Source of the DNA: Ectocarpus siliculosus | Taxonomy: Eukaryota > Sar > Phaeophyceae > Ectocarpales > Ectocarpaceae | Assembly: GCA_000310025.1 (NCBI GenBank) | Contig: FN649727.1 | Span: forward strand, 7,131,727-7,195,726 | DNA: 64,000 bases | Direction: 5' to 3' | Shown here: positions 11,601 to 23,600 of the stretch, piece by piece | Position numbering within the stretch: the stretch's first letter is position 1 | Layout: each line of letters begins with the position of its first letter | Program-made: the position numbers and the translations under genes | The notes under the pieces: model-generated | Told to the model about the DNA's origin: nothing | The model's input: only the letters and a program-made list of their open reading frames with translations | The model's database searches: none

Positions 11601-14600
11601 AGGGGGGGGGGGGGGGGGGTGCTAAGCTGTTGTCACGGCAGCAGCAATGGCGTCGTGCGGAGTTTGTAGCCTAGATCGGGATCTGTGGTGCCACCCCTTC
11701 ACGTTGTTTGGGATTCGCCGAAAACTTGGATACATGGAAGAAGGAAGGACGCTCTGCGAACAACAATATAGTCCCACGCACTTCGATGGTGTCCTGCTAC
11801 TGCTGCGGTCGTTGTGTTTATTTTTGTTGCCGTGGTATGCATATGTTTTTCGTATAGTGTTTCATCTGTTGATGTAATGAGGGGCGACACGCGCACGTCG
11901 TTACCAGCAAATATTGAATCCGCTTGCTTCAGTCCCCAAATGCCTGAATCCGCGGTCGGACGTCGCACGCACGCAAGCTACAGCAGTAGTATATCTCCCA
12001 CCCGCCGATCTCACCGCACGCACGGCTTTGCCTGCTGCCTTGTGTTCTGCTCTCTTTGCGTGCGTGCAGTAAGAAGGGGAAAAAGGGAAAGCACGCACCC
12101 ACACGGAAGACAGAGCGATGACAACGGCTGGCGGAGAGCGGGGGAGAGGCGACGTTTTGATTTTGTTCTCTCGGCGATGGATCGGGCACATGCGCCGGAC
12201 TGGATTAATCCTCAGCCATGGGCAAGCAGCAGTTGTTTGCTTCACAAACCAAACCGGCCCGTAGGAAACACGAGGGGGGAGGGAGGGGGGGGGGGTCCGT
12301 GTTCTACTGTATCCTTAATTATTGGAGAAAAAAAAACACCGAAGACAAAAGGGGGTAATTCCCCGCTCCTTTTTATCTACGGCTCTCCGTGGCTGGGCGT
12401 TGAGCGGCGGCGAGCAAGACCACGGAAAACAGAACGCGATCGATCGAGAACCGAGGTAAGCGACTTTGTGGACGGCAGCTGCACCCCTGCTGGCCAATAC
12501 ACGTGGCAGAAGCTTACATAACAACGTGCACGTGCAGCGTATTTTGTTGTGAACACCTCCGTCTGCTTGTAGGTTCGGCGTTGGTATATGGACATGATGT
12601 CCTCACGGCAATCAGCTGCCGCTTCGTCATGAGCAACTAGCAACCAGCCGACGTACGAAAAACACCTTTACAAACTGATACATACGACCAGAGGGGATCC
12701 CGAATGTACTGAAGTTGCTGGATGTACTGAAGTATCAGTTTGTGAAGGCGCTTTCCCACCCCGCTGCTCGTGTGCTTTCTTCTCTGCTCTTCCTTCTCTT
12801 CAGTCTCGTTACCACGGAAGGCCGACGCTCACGCCTCGTACCATCAACCCGAGATAGAAAGACGGAGGGTGTCCAGCCGCAGCGGACAGAAAATTTGGTT
12901 ACGCACACGGGGGTCGCCGCATCTCTACCACGTCTCCACCCGCCTACCGCAGCAATGCCGCGTGAGCGCGTAGGCTATGTAGGCCGCGCCTTCCTTCACG
13001 GGTAGACCTTTGCTCACTCGCGCCGCCTATTTTTTTCTTCTCGGGTGTTGCGGAGGATGGCGGGAGCACCCCAGTGTTCCCTCACATCGTCGGGGGTGGT
13101 TGTTCTTTGGGTTCGCTGCATTCAGTGGATATTTGTTGGTAATGAAGTAAGCCTCGGACAAGAGGAGCGTTGTGTTTCAGGTCCTCTAGGTCTCTACTGC
13201 TGGGTGCATGTGGTTCTGTATAACTACGTAAGATACCTGTGTGCTGGGTTCCTCGCACTTATTGGTGTTCAGGTTGGCCGTGATTTGCTCTCGCGCCGGG
13301 GTTTACTCTTGTGAAGGAGACAAACCTGGCGTTGATGCCGCCGCGATGAAAGCGCGTGGCACAAACGCGTGAAAGACATGGGAGGTTGTCGAGGATTACC
13401 AGGTGTAAGCAAGTCCCTCTCCTGCCTTCGTACCGGAAGGAGGATGCTCTCCTCTCCTCGGCGTGTATACTTGTAGGCGTTAAGCCAAGAGTCGAGGTTT
13501 CCCCGGTTCAGGCGTTTCGTTTGGCGGCACTCGCTCTCCTCTCTTGTGCACATAAATAGCAGCGCCAGAAAGACATAAAAGTGCCCGTCCTATTGGCCGA
13601 AACGCCTTGGGTGTGGGGTGCCATCAGCCATGGTGTCTAGACGTGGCATTCTCCGTTGTATAAGGATCCGACCCAGCTTGGTGAAGGTGGTCACCACAAG
13701 AGTATCGAAACTGTACCTTGTCGGGGCGAGTTCGTATTATTAGCCGCTGCCTTTTGTATAACGGCGTGCTGTCGTGGTCATGTTGAGGGGAAGTTGCACG
13801 TATACATAGCCGGTCGTCGGTTGGCCCCGGGCGTGTGCTGTCGTGAGACTCTAGGGCGGGGAGGTCTGTTGCCTCGGTTGTGAAGTGGGCGTAACCTCAG
13901 GGCCTCCTTGACGGCTTCGGCGGGGAACTCGAGTCCCGGAGGAGGGGGGTGTCGGTGTTTCACGCCCAGGCCTCCTGTTGTTGTCAGGGCGCTTGTTCGG
14001 AAGTGCACTCGAAATAGAGAGGAACTGGAGAACCCTTCTGTGTTCAAAAATGAACACCCATGCATGTATATTGCTGAGAAAGTTTCTTCTGCGTGACCTG
14101 CGGATAGAAGCTGACCGGTTGAGGGGCGGCGAGACCGCGGGGTAGGAATAAAGTGCGGGCAATTGACGTGACACAAACATGGCAGCAAATAACACAAAGC
14201 CGGCCTTGCCAATTATGCAACCAGCGCGTGCAGTCCAGAGCCTGGGCGTTGGGATACATGCGCTCTTCCTGCGACCCTTCGGTGCCTTGCTGGTTCTGAA
14301 GCAGAAGCTGATAACTTTTTAGTCTCCGCTTGTTTGGGAGTAAATTTTCAGAGACCGAACAACAAATAGGAGGACATATACGAGATCCTCCGCTAATCGG
14401 TGCCGTGACCAGGCTGTTGGTTGCCAACATGCGTGCCAACATGCGTGTCACCCAGCGCTCCCCGGATGACTGTATGTGGCTGGCACCAACGGTGTATGAA
14501 GGCGTCGTCGACAGTGTATGGATGCGTTCCTCTCCCGAGTGCCACTCGCAGCATCAAAGATGGTCTTTCAATCGCGCTCACCTGTGTATTGAGTGTTGTG

Positions 14601-15597
14601 GGGGTGGACATCTTCCGTGCTGGCTGGTTGGCGGCATACACGCACGCAAGCGCAGAACCAGGCTTTTACGAACGACGCCCCGAAAGCAACTCGAACCCGG
14701 AGCCTAAGCACTTCTGTCTACTCTCCGCCGCCATGCCTTTCCGTGGAGACCCCAGTATCGGGAGGCGTATTTTTCCAACGGGGATCGACAGCCGTGTTCC
14801 TATGATAAGTGAGAGAACCTAGCGCGGGTTCCACGCTAATCGTGTTTTGGCCGTCCCGCATGTACTCGTCAAACTTGTTTATCTACAAGATGGATACGGT
14901 TCTGTCTGAAACAACGCTTGGACGTAAAACACGCTAGAAAATGTAACGCAAAACAATCGGTTCGGGTCATTCGAACGATTTTTGTTTGACACATCAAGTC
15001 CCGATTTCGTGGCGTCGATATCTCCTCCGGAATCGATTCCGCTTTGCCAGTTCAGGGGGGGGTATCGCCACTCAGAGTAGAGTTGGTCTGAGCAAAAGTG
15101 GCTGCACTCCAAGGCTGGAGAATTTCCAATCAATCGGGAAAGCTCCGGCGAGTCAAAAATATGGTGTTGGTTACGTTCTGAAAGAACGCCGCTGGCGCGG
15201 AAATAACAACTTTTTCACTTCTCCTGACTTCGGGAACATGAGAAGCATTGATACTTGTTGCATGCACATGACCGATGAAATACCAATTTTCTGACGATTT
15301 GGAGGGGAGGGGATTCTTGCAAACAATTCCCCGGGGGGCGGTTCTTCCCTCTTTTTTACCACCTGAATCTGGAATACATGAACATCACGATCGCCAACAT
15401 CAACAGTAAGCATACATGCGCACTTCACGCTCCTCAGCAAACGCTCATCATGCATGTTTTTTTACCTTGGGGGCTATCTTTTACCCCTTTCTAAAAGATA
15501 CAAGAAGACTAGACGCACGACTACCCCGGACCCGCCCTACGTACGTGTATCATCATCGCGCGGGCAGCACTACGTTCTTCGAACTGGCTGGTGCATT
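11601..15597. other. no supported gene
   Basis: Many short open frames exist, but none has a recognisable domain. The DNA is non-repetitive apart from homopolymer G/C runs (for example 11601-11618) and direct GTTGCTGGATGTACTGAAG-like duplications near 12710. The left half could hold further exons of the PHD gene. The right end is the downstream region of the ankyrin gene. Confidence 0.45.
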
Positions 15598-18500
15598 TCA
15601 GGCCAAGAGACCGGTGGAGCTGTCCGGCTCCACGTCCGGCATTTCCAGTTCCTCGCCAACGGCGACCGAGCTACCCTGCCTCTGCTTCCGCGCGGCTCGT
15701 AGAGTCTTGCTGATCTGCTTCTTCACCGCCTCTGCCACCGCCTCATCGTACCAACGACCTGCCAAGTAGCGGCGGGAATATTTAGCTGTTGTCGTGAGCA
15801 CGAAACGGGTTGGGGGGCAAGAAGAGCGCTCCTCGAATGGAAAGCAATGCTGTGTTTGTTTCCCGGGTCCTTTCCACATCCTTTAATTTTTCGAGCGTGT
15901 ACCGTTTTGGGATGTTTGGCAACACGCAGGGCGTCCTCGTCAGTTGGACCGGAAAACGGACGTCAGAAGGCACTGAGCTGAGTATTCAGCAACAACAACT
16001 CACCCGCAACGTGGCCGTCATCGTCGATGGCATTCGGGTTGGCACCCATGGCCAGCAGCTTCTCCACCGCCTCCACGTGCCCGAAGTAAGTGGCCAAGGT
16101 TAGAGGAGTATCGCCGGTGCTCGATCTGGTCTCGAGCGGCGCCTAACTCATCACCAAGCAAAGAACAGAAATGGGGAGAGGTGTAGCTACAGCATCCAGC
16201 ACCTAGAACCGTAGCCTAACTGATAGATCATAGATCATGAAGAAGGTAGATTCACATGCTAAAAGCGCGGGCTCGGCACATAATAGCTGCGTTTATCCCC
16301 CCAAAAGATCACGAAGGAGCACCTACCCCGGCCATGAGGAGCATGCGGACCAGGTCGACGTCGCCTCCCTCGGCGGCAAGGTGCAACGCCGACATGCGTC
16401 TGTTCGTCACCGCGCTTAGGTTCGCTCCGTTGGCAATCAGCAGGACCGCCAGGTCAAGCGTGCCGCACTGACAGGCAATCAACAGTGCCGTGTACCCCTG
16501 ACGTGATGGCAGTAGCATTTCGAAGGGGGGGGTGGGGGGCGAAGGGCTCCCTGAGGGCATGATGAGTAACCGTGCGCCCGCCAGATCAATGAAATGGAGC
16601 AGCAATTGGACCTATGGGGGAAACATGTGTGTTGCTGACGCCATACACACCCGTGCGAAGCGTGTTGTAGCTTCTATTGGGGGTTCGCACGGTGATTCCA
16701 GCCCCCCCCCCCCCCTTATCGTGTCGCCTGCAATCACCCGGAAAAAATTGTGGCTGACGGGGGCAGTGAAGGTTACCGTGGCGTTCGGGCGTGCGATCAG
16801 GGATCAGTAGCTTGCCGTCTCCTTCGGCGGCTGGAAACACACACTCGACCCTCTTCTCCGGGAATTGCCACAACGGGATCTGTACGTCACAAGAGTTCGC
16901 ACACAAATCGCTATGATGCAAGCGTCGCACACAATCCAGCCGGGAGGCGATACCGCTCACCTGGTCCGTCCGGGCTTCTACGTTGGCCTTGGTTGCTTTG
17001 GTTAAGAGCTCTTGAACCACCTGCAAATATTCATCGTTGGCTACACGTGATGAGCGAAGACGGAATGGAAAAAAGTGCTTCTCTCGTGCGACTAGGATGC
17101 CGTTTGCAATAGGGTCGTCAAACGGAAGTATGCGTGCTCTTGGTCTGTTGGATACTACCCGGGTCTGGTGAGTTACACTGGCGCACGTACACTGGGGTAC
17201 GCAGCATTTGCACCGCCGCCCTATCCCTGGAGAAGCCGCCGAAACGTACCAATCCCTTGGACAACAACTCTAGTAGTCTCAAACGCTGCGCTCATGCTCG
17301 TCACGAACCTCCCACCATGTGCGACTTCGGTCTGTGCAGAAACATCGCCGAGACAGCTGGGCCTCAACCACACTTGACGGATTATGTCGCGACTCGTTGG
17401 TATCGGGCCCCTGAGATTTTGCTAGGGTCGCCTCGCTACACGAAAGGAGTCGACATGTGGGCGGTTGGGTGCATTCTGGGAGAAATGTTGAGTGGCAGGC
17501 CAACTTTTCCTGGGACTTCCACGATGAATCAGGTGTGACAACGCAGTGCTGCGTAGACAAATAAATATCGATGCTGTGTAGGTTCATGCTGTTGGGCCCC
17601 TCCGGTACGTGCCTCTCTTTTAGTTTCAGCGACTGCCAAGCATGTATTACCAATCGGTGGGTATCGCCTCAAACTTCTAAGCTGACGATAATGTGTTGGG
17701 GGCTCCAATTCAACATGGTCCATTTGGCGCGTCTTGTTTTCTGCTGGCATCAACCGTCCCAGCTGGAAAAAATAATGGAATCTACCGGACGGCCTTCACC
17801 GGAGGATGTCCAGTCCATCAAATCTCCGTTCGCCGGGACCATGCTCGAATCCATCCCACCAACCCGACAAATATCCTTGAACGAGGTTTTTTCTAGCGCG
17901 TCGGCGCAGGCTCTGGACTTGATGTCCCAGTGCCTGCAATTCAACCCCGACAAGGGCGTCCGTGCTGCTGACGCGCTCAAGCACCCGTACGTTGCCGAGT
18001 TTCACAACCCAGACGACGAGCCCGACTACCCACACGGGGCAATTCAGGTAGGGGTTTCTGACGCGGGAACAACGCCTATCAACATATTAGTCGGCACGGA
18101 ACGCCCTGAACCTGTTGACGCCGCGAAATAGTTCATTTGTACTGATATTCGTTCGCGGTCTGTAGACTATTGCTGAGGTTGGGTGTACGCACCTCCGTCA
18201 CTTTCATGGCTCTTTGGCGCTGATAATAAAATTAACGTAACATTTCCCTCGTTCCCTCGCTCCGTGTGCAGATTACTATCGACAAGGGTGTTGTCGACGA
18301 CAACACCAAGTTGTCTGCTGCTGACTATCGAGAAATGCTTTACAAAGACATCAACAACAGGCGAAAGGAGGCTCGTCGCGCGGAACAAGCTCGACAATCA
18401 TCCGGGCGTGCCACGGCCCCTGTTAACGAGAAGACAGCGTGAACACTTATTACGCGAAAGGCTCGTCTAATTTTGAGATTGGTTGCCCCTTTGCACCATG

Positions 18501-20623
18501 TTGTACACAAAAGTTCAACGTTGGAACAAAGGCATTGCATGTTCAGCGTGGAAATGGAAATTGTGATGATTTCGGTCCGTGCAACCTGAGTTCCTGCCAA
18601 CTGCCCGCACAGTCCGGGGTTGCGGAGTGTTGAGGGTGAGGAAGACGGGGGAAATGTGTAGTGGAGCTCCTACTTGACGGAACGATGATGTTTCGTGTGC
18701 CCTGGTTCTAGAAATATCGAATACCTGTATACTCCATGGTGTTAGACGAAAGCAATGGAACAAAAACAAATTGGCGCTCGATGATCATGTCAACAGAACG
18801 ACTTGGAACCTGTGTCCCCCCCGGCTCCCGCCCCGACCCCACCCCCACGGTATCATGCCATCAACCCAGCGCACCACGCTTCTCTCTTCAAACCCCTTCG
18901 CGGCCACGACATGACACACGGAGGAGTTCCACGAGAACTTAACTTTCTCTATCGATCGTGCTCAGTACAACGTAGTCGAGATGAACATATATCCGTGTTG
19001 TATGCACGAACATACCTCTCGGTGTTGGTTCTGGCAAGCGATGAGCAGCGACGTGAACGACCGGTCGTTCTTGGCCTCCACCGCCGCACCCCCCGCACGG
19101 AGCTCCCGAACCGCGTCCAGGTGCCCCCCTTTCGACGCCAGGAGCAGAGGGGTGAAGGCTCTGTCGCTCCGAGCCTCGATATTCGCGCCCCCTTCGAGAA
19201 GCTGACGGGTGGGAGGGGAGTCGTGCGTGCGCAGGAAAAAAAGGGGGGTGGGGGGGTGGGGGGGCGTACTCATGGTTTTGAAAGCCTTAGCGGTTAGAAG
19301 GGGGGGGGGAATCGTTCGTTTTGTAATGAAGGGCCGTGGTCTGAGGATCAAAGACGTCCTCACCCGGAGCAAGGAGGGAGGGGTGGAGATATTATCGTTC
19401 GGAATGTCTGCCGACGGTGCGTATCTTGCATGCTCGAAAGAGACAGTCGGGCGGGATGGGTGCCGGAACGGCGGTGGAGGGGGAATAAGGGCTCCACATC
19501 GTGGTATGCTTGGTTTGCGCTGCTTGCGAGTAGGCTGTTGGCGCTCCGACGAAACATGTCTTTGGTTCTCGGTACACGTGCCCGTCGTCTGGCTTCATGC
19601 GTTGACGTAGGGTAGTAGCCCCCAATTCGATATACTTTGACGGCCCACAACTAAACGTGTCCCGTCATATCTTTCACGTGTTGTTGCGTTTTCAGTCGAG
19701 GAAGGTCTTCCGGCCATGGCTGTTCGTCACGGAATGATAGCATCGTTTTGTATACGGGCTGGTGCTGCAAGAAATGAGCTTCTAGTCACGCACGCAGACC
19801 ACGAGAGTTTCTCCTCACGTACGAAATGTCTCGCCAGCAGGAACGGATCACACCAACTGCTTAATAAGCGACGACGCAACGGCAAAAATGTTCCTTTTCG
19901 TCCGCGTGCTTTCCTTTCTAAAAAAATGGCAGTACTTAGGGTCTTCTGATGTGTGCGTCCATACAACAGCAAAATAAGTTTTTTTCTTCCTGCCAGCCAG
20001 ACTAGTCATCACACACATGACACACACATATACATATGTGGTCTTGCGTGTGCGTCTTTCTCTACGACCGATCGATGTCTTCTAGAGTTGGTCAGCTTGG
20101 TCACAGCTAGCTGCGATCGACAGCGCAACAAAGAAAATTACGTTCTTCACCTCGGCTATGCAGTCCGCGCGGCCGCACTGGGCGGCCAGCAGCAGCGGCG
20201 AGAAGCTCCGCTCGAGGAGCTCTTCCTTGTCTACGCCCGGCCTCGTCAGCAGCTCCCGCACCTCCGACGACGACCCTCGGTGAATCGCCATGTGAAGCGG
20301 ACCCCACGCTTTCGTCGTGGCACCCCCGGACACCACCTGCGAAACAACCTGCGGGGTGGACGATCGCCTGTACCTGGTGGGGTTTCGGGGGAGAGGAGGG
20401 GGGGGAGGGCTGAAGTTCAGTTGCTTGGCCCTGATTGGACCACTGATTCGTTCCGATTTTCGCAGCTCATGAGGCTGTTTAGAGGTGGGGGAAGCAGCAC
20501 ACCCCCTTTTCGAAACAACTTCCCCAAGTAGTTATCCGACCACGCGCCTTGTATTGCATCGCTGCACCATGTGCTCGTCGTTCTGCGCACAATTTCCCTT
20601 TGTCTCAATGTTGGAGATCGGCA

Positions 20624-20656
<33 letters not shown>

Positions 20657-23600
20657 CAAGGACTCGCTGTACACAGAGGCGAGTCTCCCGAGCCGTCGAT
20701 ATCTCTACCTGGTGTCAACAGCCGAGGATCCTGCCGTACGGTCCTCGATAGTCGTAGTGTCCGACGGTTTCGCCTTAGCTCGCTCGAGCTGCTCCGTCGC
20801 TTCCTCTCCCCAAAGCAAGACCTTTTCTCATCGAGGGGATGGAGCGATTGCCCCAAGGGAATAGAACGCGATTGGGTTTGTGTGGCCAGAGGAGTGGACG
20901 GCGAAGGAGGGCCTCGCTTTTAGTTTTGTCGCCCGCCACCCTCGACAACATTAAAGTCTCTTGGCCCCAACATGGTGTATGCGTGTGCAATCAGAGTTAT
21001 ACGTATGTAAGTCAACGAACGATAAGGGAAGAAGGATGGTTGATTCCCTGCTTTGTAGTGGCAGATCAGTGTGGGTCACAACGGTCACGACACTCATGCA
21101 GCGAAACCGAGTCTTTTCTCCTTACATAATACCCCATGAAAATCAATTCCGGGAGAACAGTCTCCCACAAACACCCCCGCCCCCACCACCTGAAGAATAT
21201 TTGGGGGTTACTCGCTATCTGTGACCTGTCGTCATCTAGACCACGTACTCAACTCACCTGGATCTGACGCCGGGTAGCAGGGCCCACCTCCGCTTCGAAC
21301 ACCTCCCCCGGCGCCGATCCCTCGTGGTCGCGGCCCTGCACGTCCGCCCCGCGACGCACCAGCTCCGCCACCGCGCCAGGCCTACCGAAGAACGAGGACA
21401 GGCTCAGCGCCGTGTCGCCGGTCTCTTGCACGGCGTCCAGGTCGGCCCCTGTCCCCGAACCGGATCCGTCGCCGCCGCCGAACCGTTAACGAGAAGATGT
21501 ATCGCAAAAGCGGGGAAGGGAGCAGGATATTGCAAAATTAGCCTCATCCGTCGGTCTACCCCTCCTGATCCTCCCCCTCCTCTTTGATTTCCTCGATTTC
21601 CTCGAAGTTCTTTTCTTTGGGAATATTGGATTCCGCACACAGGCATCTCTAGGCCAACTGGCCGGGCAAGCCTGATGCTGCTCGAGTTGAGACACCCATA
21701 CGTTCAAGTGTGGAGAAGTGAAGTTAGAGAGGAACCGCCCCTTGCGCGGCTCTTCCTGGTAAGCAGTGTCTTTTTTTTTGGGGGGGGGGGTCGATTCGTT
21801 GCCGATTGTTTCGTTGTTAACCATTTTGCGCGCTGGGAGGAAGGGAGCCAGGGGCGGGGCGGGAATACTCGTTTCTTGCTGCCCTACCAGGCGGGACGTT
21901 TTCATCATCATGCACGCCCCCATCCATTCTGGGGGGGGGGAGCACCGAACCGACGCTTCGTTCGTTCACACCGGGCCGCTGGAATTTTGCTTGGGAGCCT
22001 CTTGATAGCTTGCGTGGTGGGTGAGTATACACTACTGCTAGCAGGTTCAAGAAAGCAACTTCTCGCGTGCAGAGAGCAGCATGTAGGAATACATACCCCT
22101 GTCGAGCAAGTCCGTGAGCAGCTCGTGCTGCCCGTACATAGCGGCGAGCATGAGAGGCGTGAAGCCGCGGTTTGTTGCGGTGTTAGTCCGAGACCCGGTC
22201 TTCAAAAGCTCCGCCGCGAGAGCACCGTGCGCGTGCTGTGCAGCCGTCAACAGTGCACTAAATCCGGGTACGTTTCGACATTTCGTTTGGGAGAGAGTAG
22301 ACGGGGGAGGGTTCACAATGCTATTTGGGTTAACGCTATTTGGGTTAGGGATATTTCCTAGTGGTGTTGTGGCCGCAAGCAGCGAGTGGAGAAGAGAGGA
22401 AGGGCGCCTGTTGCAGCAACAAGAGATGTGGAATAGATATTGCAGTATCGAGACCCCTAAAGCACGTAGTACCCGCGTGGTCACCAGAGGAACGGCGAGC
22501 CATGCAACGGTCCAATTACCAAATAACTCTAATAGCGCGACACAACGAAGCGCAGCATTGCAACCCTTCTGCTATCTTGGCGCAACTTTTCCCACAGCCT
22601 CAGAGGAAGCGCGACGTCCGCTCCTAACCCCACTACCTCCTTCACAAGAGTGACATTGATGGTTTCAAAAGAGGCATGTGTTGTCATACGAAAAAAAAAG
22701 CGGCTAAACAAGCGTTTCGAAGGGGCACGGCCATGAAATTGTGCGCAACTCACGTCGCAGCCCTCTCACGCATATACGCAGTGGTACCACACTGCTGTTG
22801 TGGCACGACAACCAAAGACGCCCCCACCTCACTGCCGCTTTACTTCATCCCAACTCTGTACCACTCGCGAGGGGAACAGGTGCACACGCGCACTTTGACC
22901 CGGCGTGTTCGACGTCTTGTCGACTTGCCCCCCCCCTTCTCTCTGGGGGGAAAAATCTCCCCGGAACCAATTAACTCGTCCCATCGATCGACGGGGGGCA
23001 AGGGCAAAGGCGCAATAGCGCATGGTGGTAGTACTCGCCTGAAACCCTGGGCGTTTGACGCCTCGAGGTCGGCTCCTCCGGCGATGATGAGCTTCACCGT
23101 GTCCAGGTGGCCCCGCTCGCACGCGAGGAGCAGAGGCGTGCTCCCGGTGGTTGTTGCGGCGTGGGGGTAGGCGCCTCGATCTAGGAGCATCTGCGCGCGC
23201 GCGCGTGTGCTGTTAATATCAGCATCGACCGCACTAACTGGTTGACCGCAGTTAGTGCCATCGCATGTGTGCGTGATACGTGTCGTCCTTGCATTTGTGT
23301 ACACGCAGACGTGGTGAGTGCAGGCATTTCTTGAGCTATGTACGGTAGACCGGCCGCGCTTGCTTGGTCACCCGCGTTGAAGAAAAGTTAACTTTGTCCT
23401 TCTCCCCCTAAAGCGGGGTCGGGCGTCGTCATGCCGAGTACGTCCAGGATGCGTACGTCAAAAACGAACGGATCACATGCGAGCGCTTCGCGGACAACCG
23501 AAGGCGTGTGTTCTACCTCTAATGTCGATTGAGTGAGCAGACACAGGTTGAACAGACGGAGCAGATGGGACGGGAGAGAAAGGGCGAGGGGCTACGCAGG

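Noticed and set aside
14680-14740. GGGTTCGAGTTGC on the minus strand, like a tRNA B box
   Set aside because: No acceptable A box at the right distance and no closable T or acceptor stem.
16586-16960. Open minus-strand continuation after the ankyrin exon at 16961-17020
   Set aside because: A good GTGAGC donor follows the exon, and splicing to 16497 restores a perfect ankyrin repeat; the readthrough has none.
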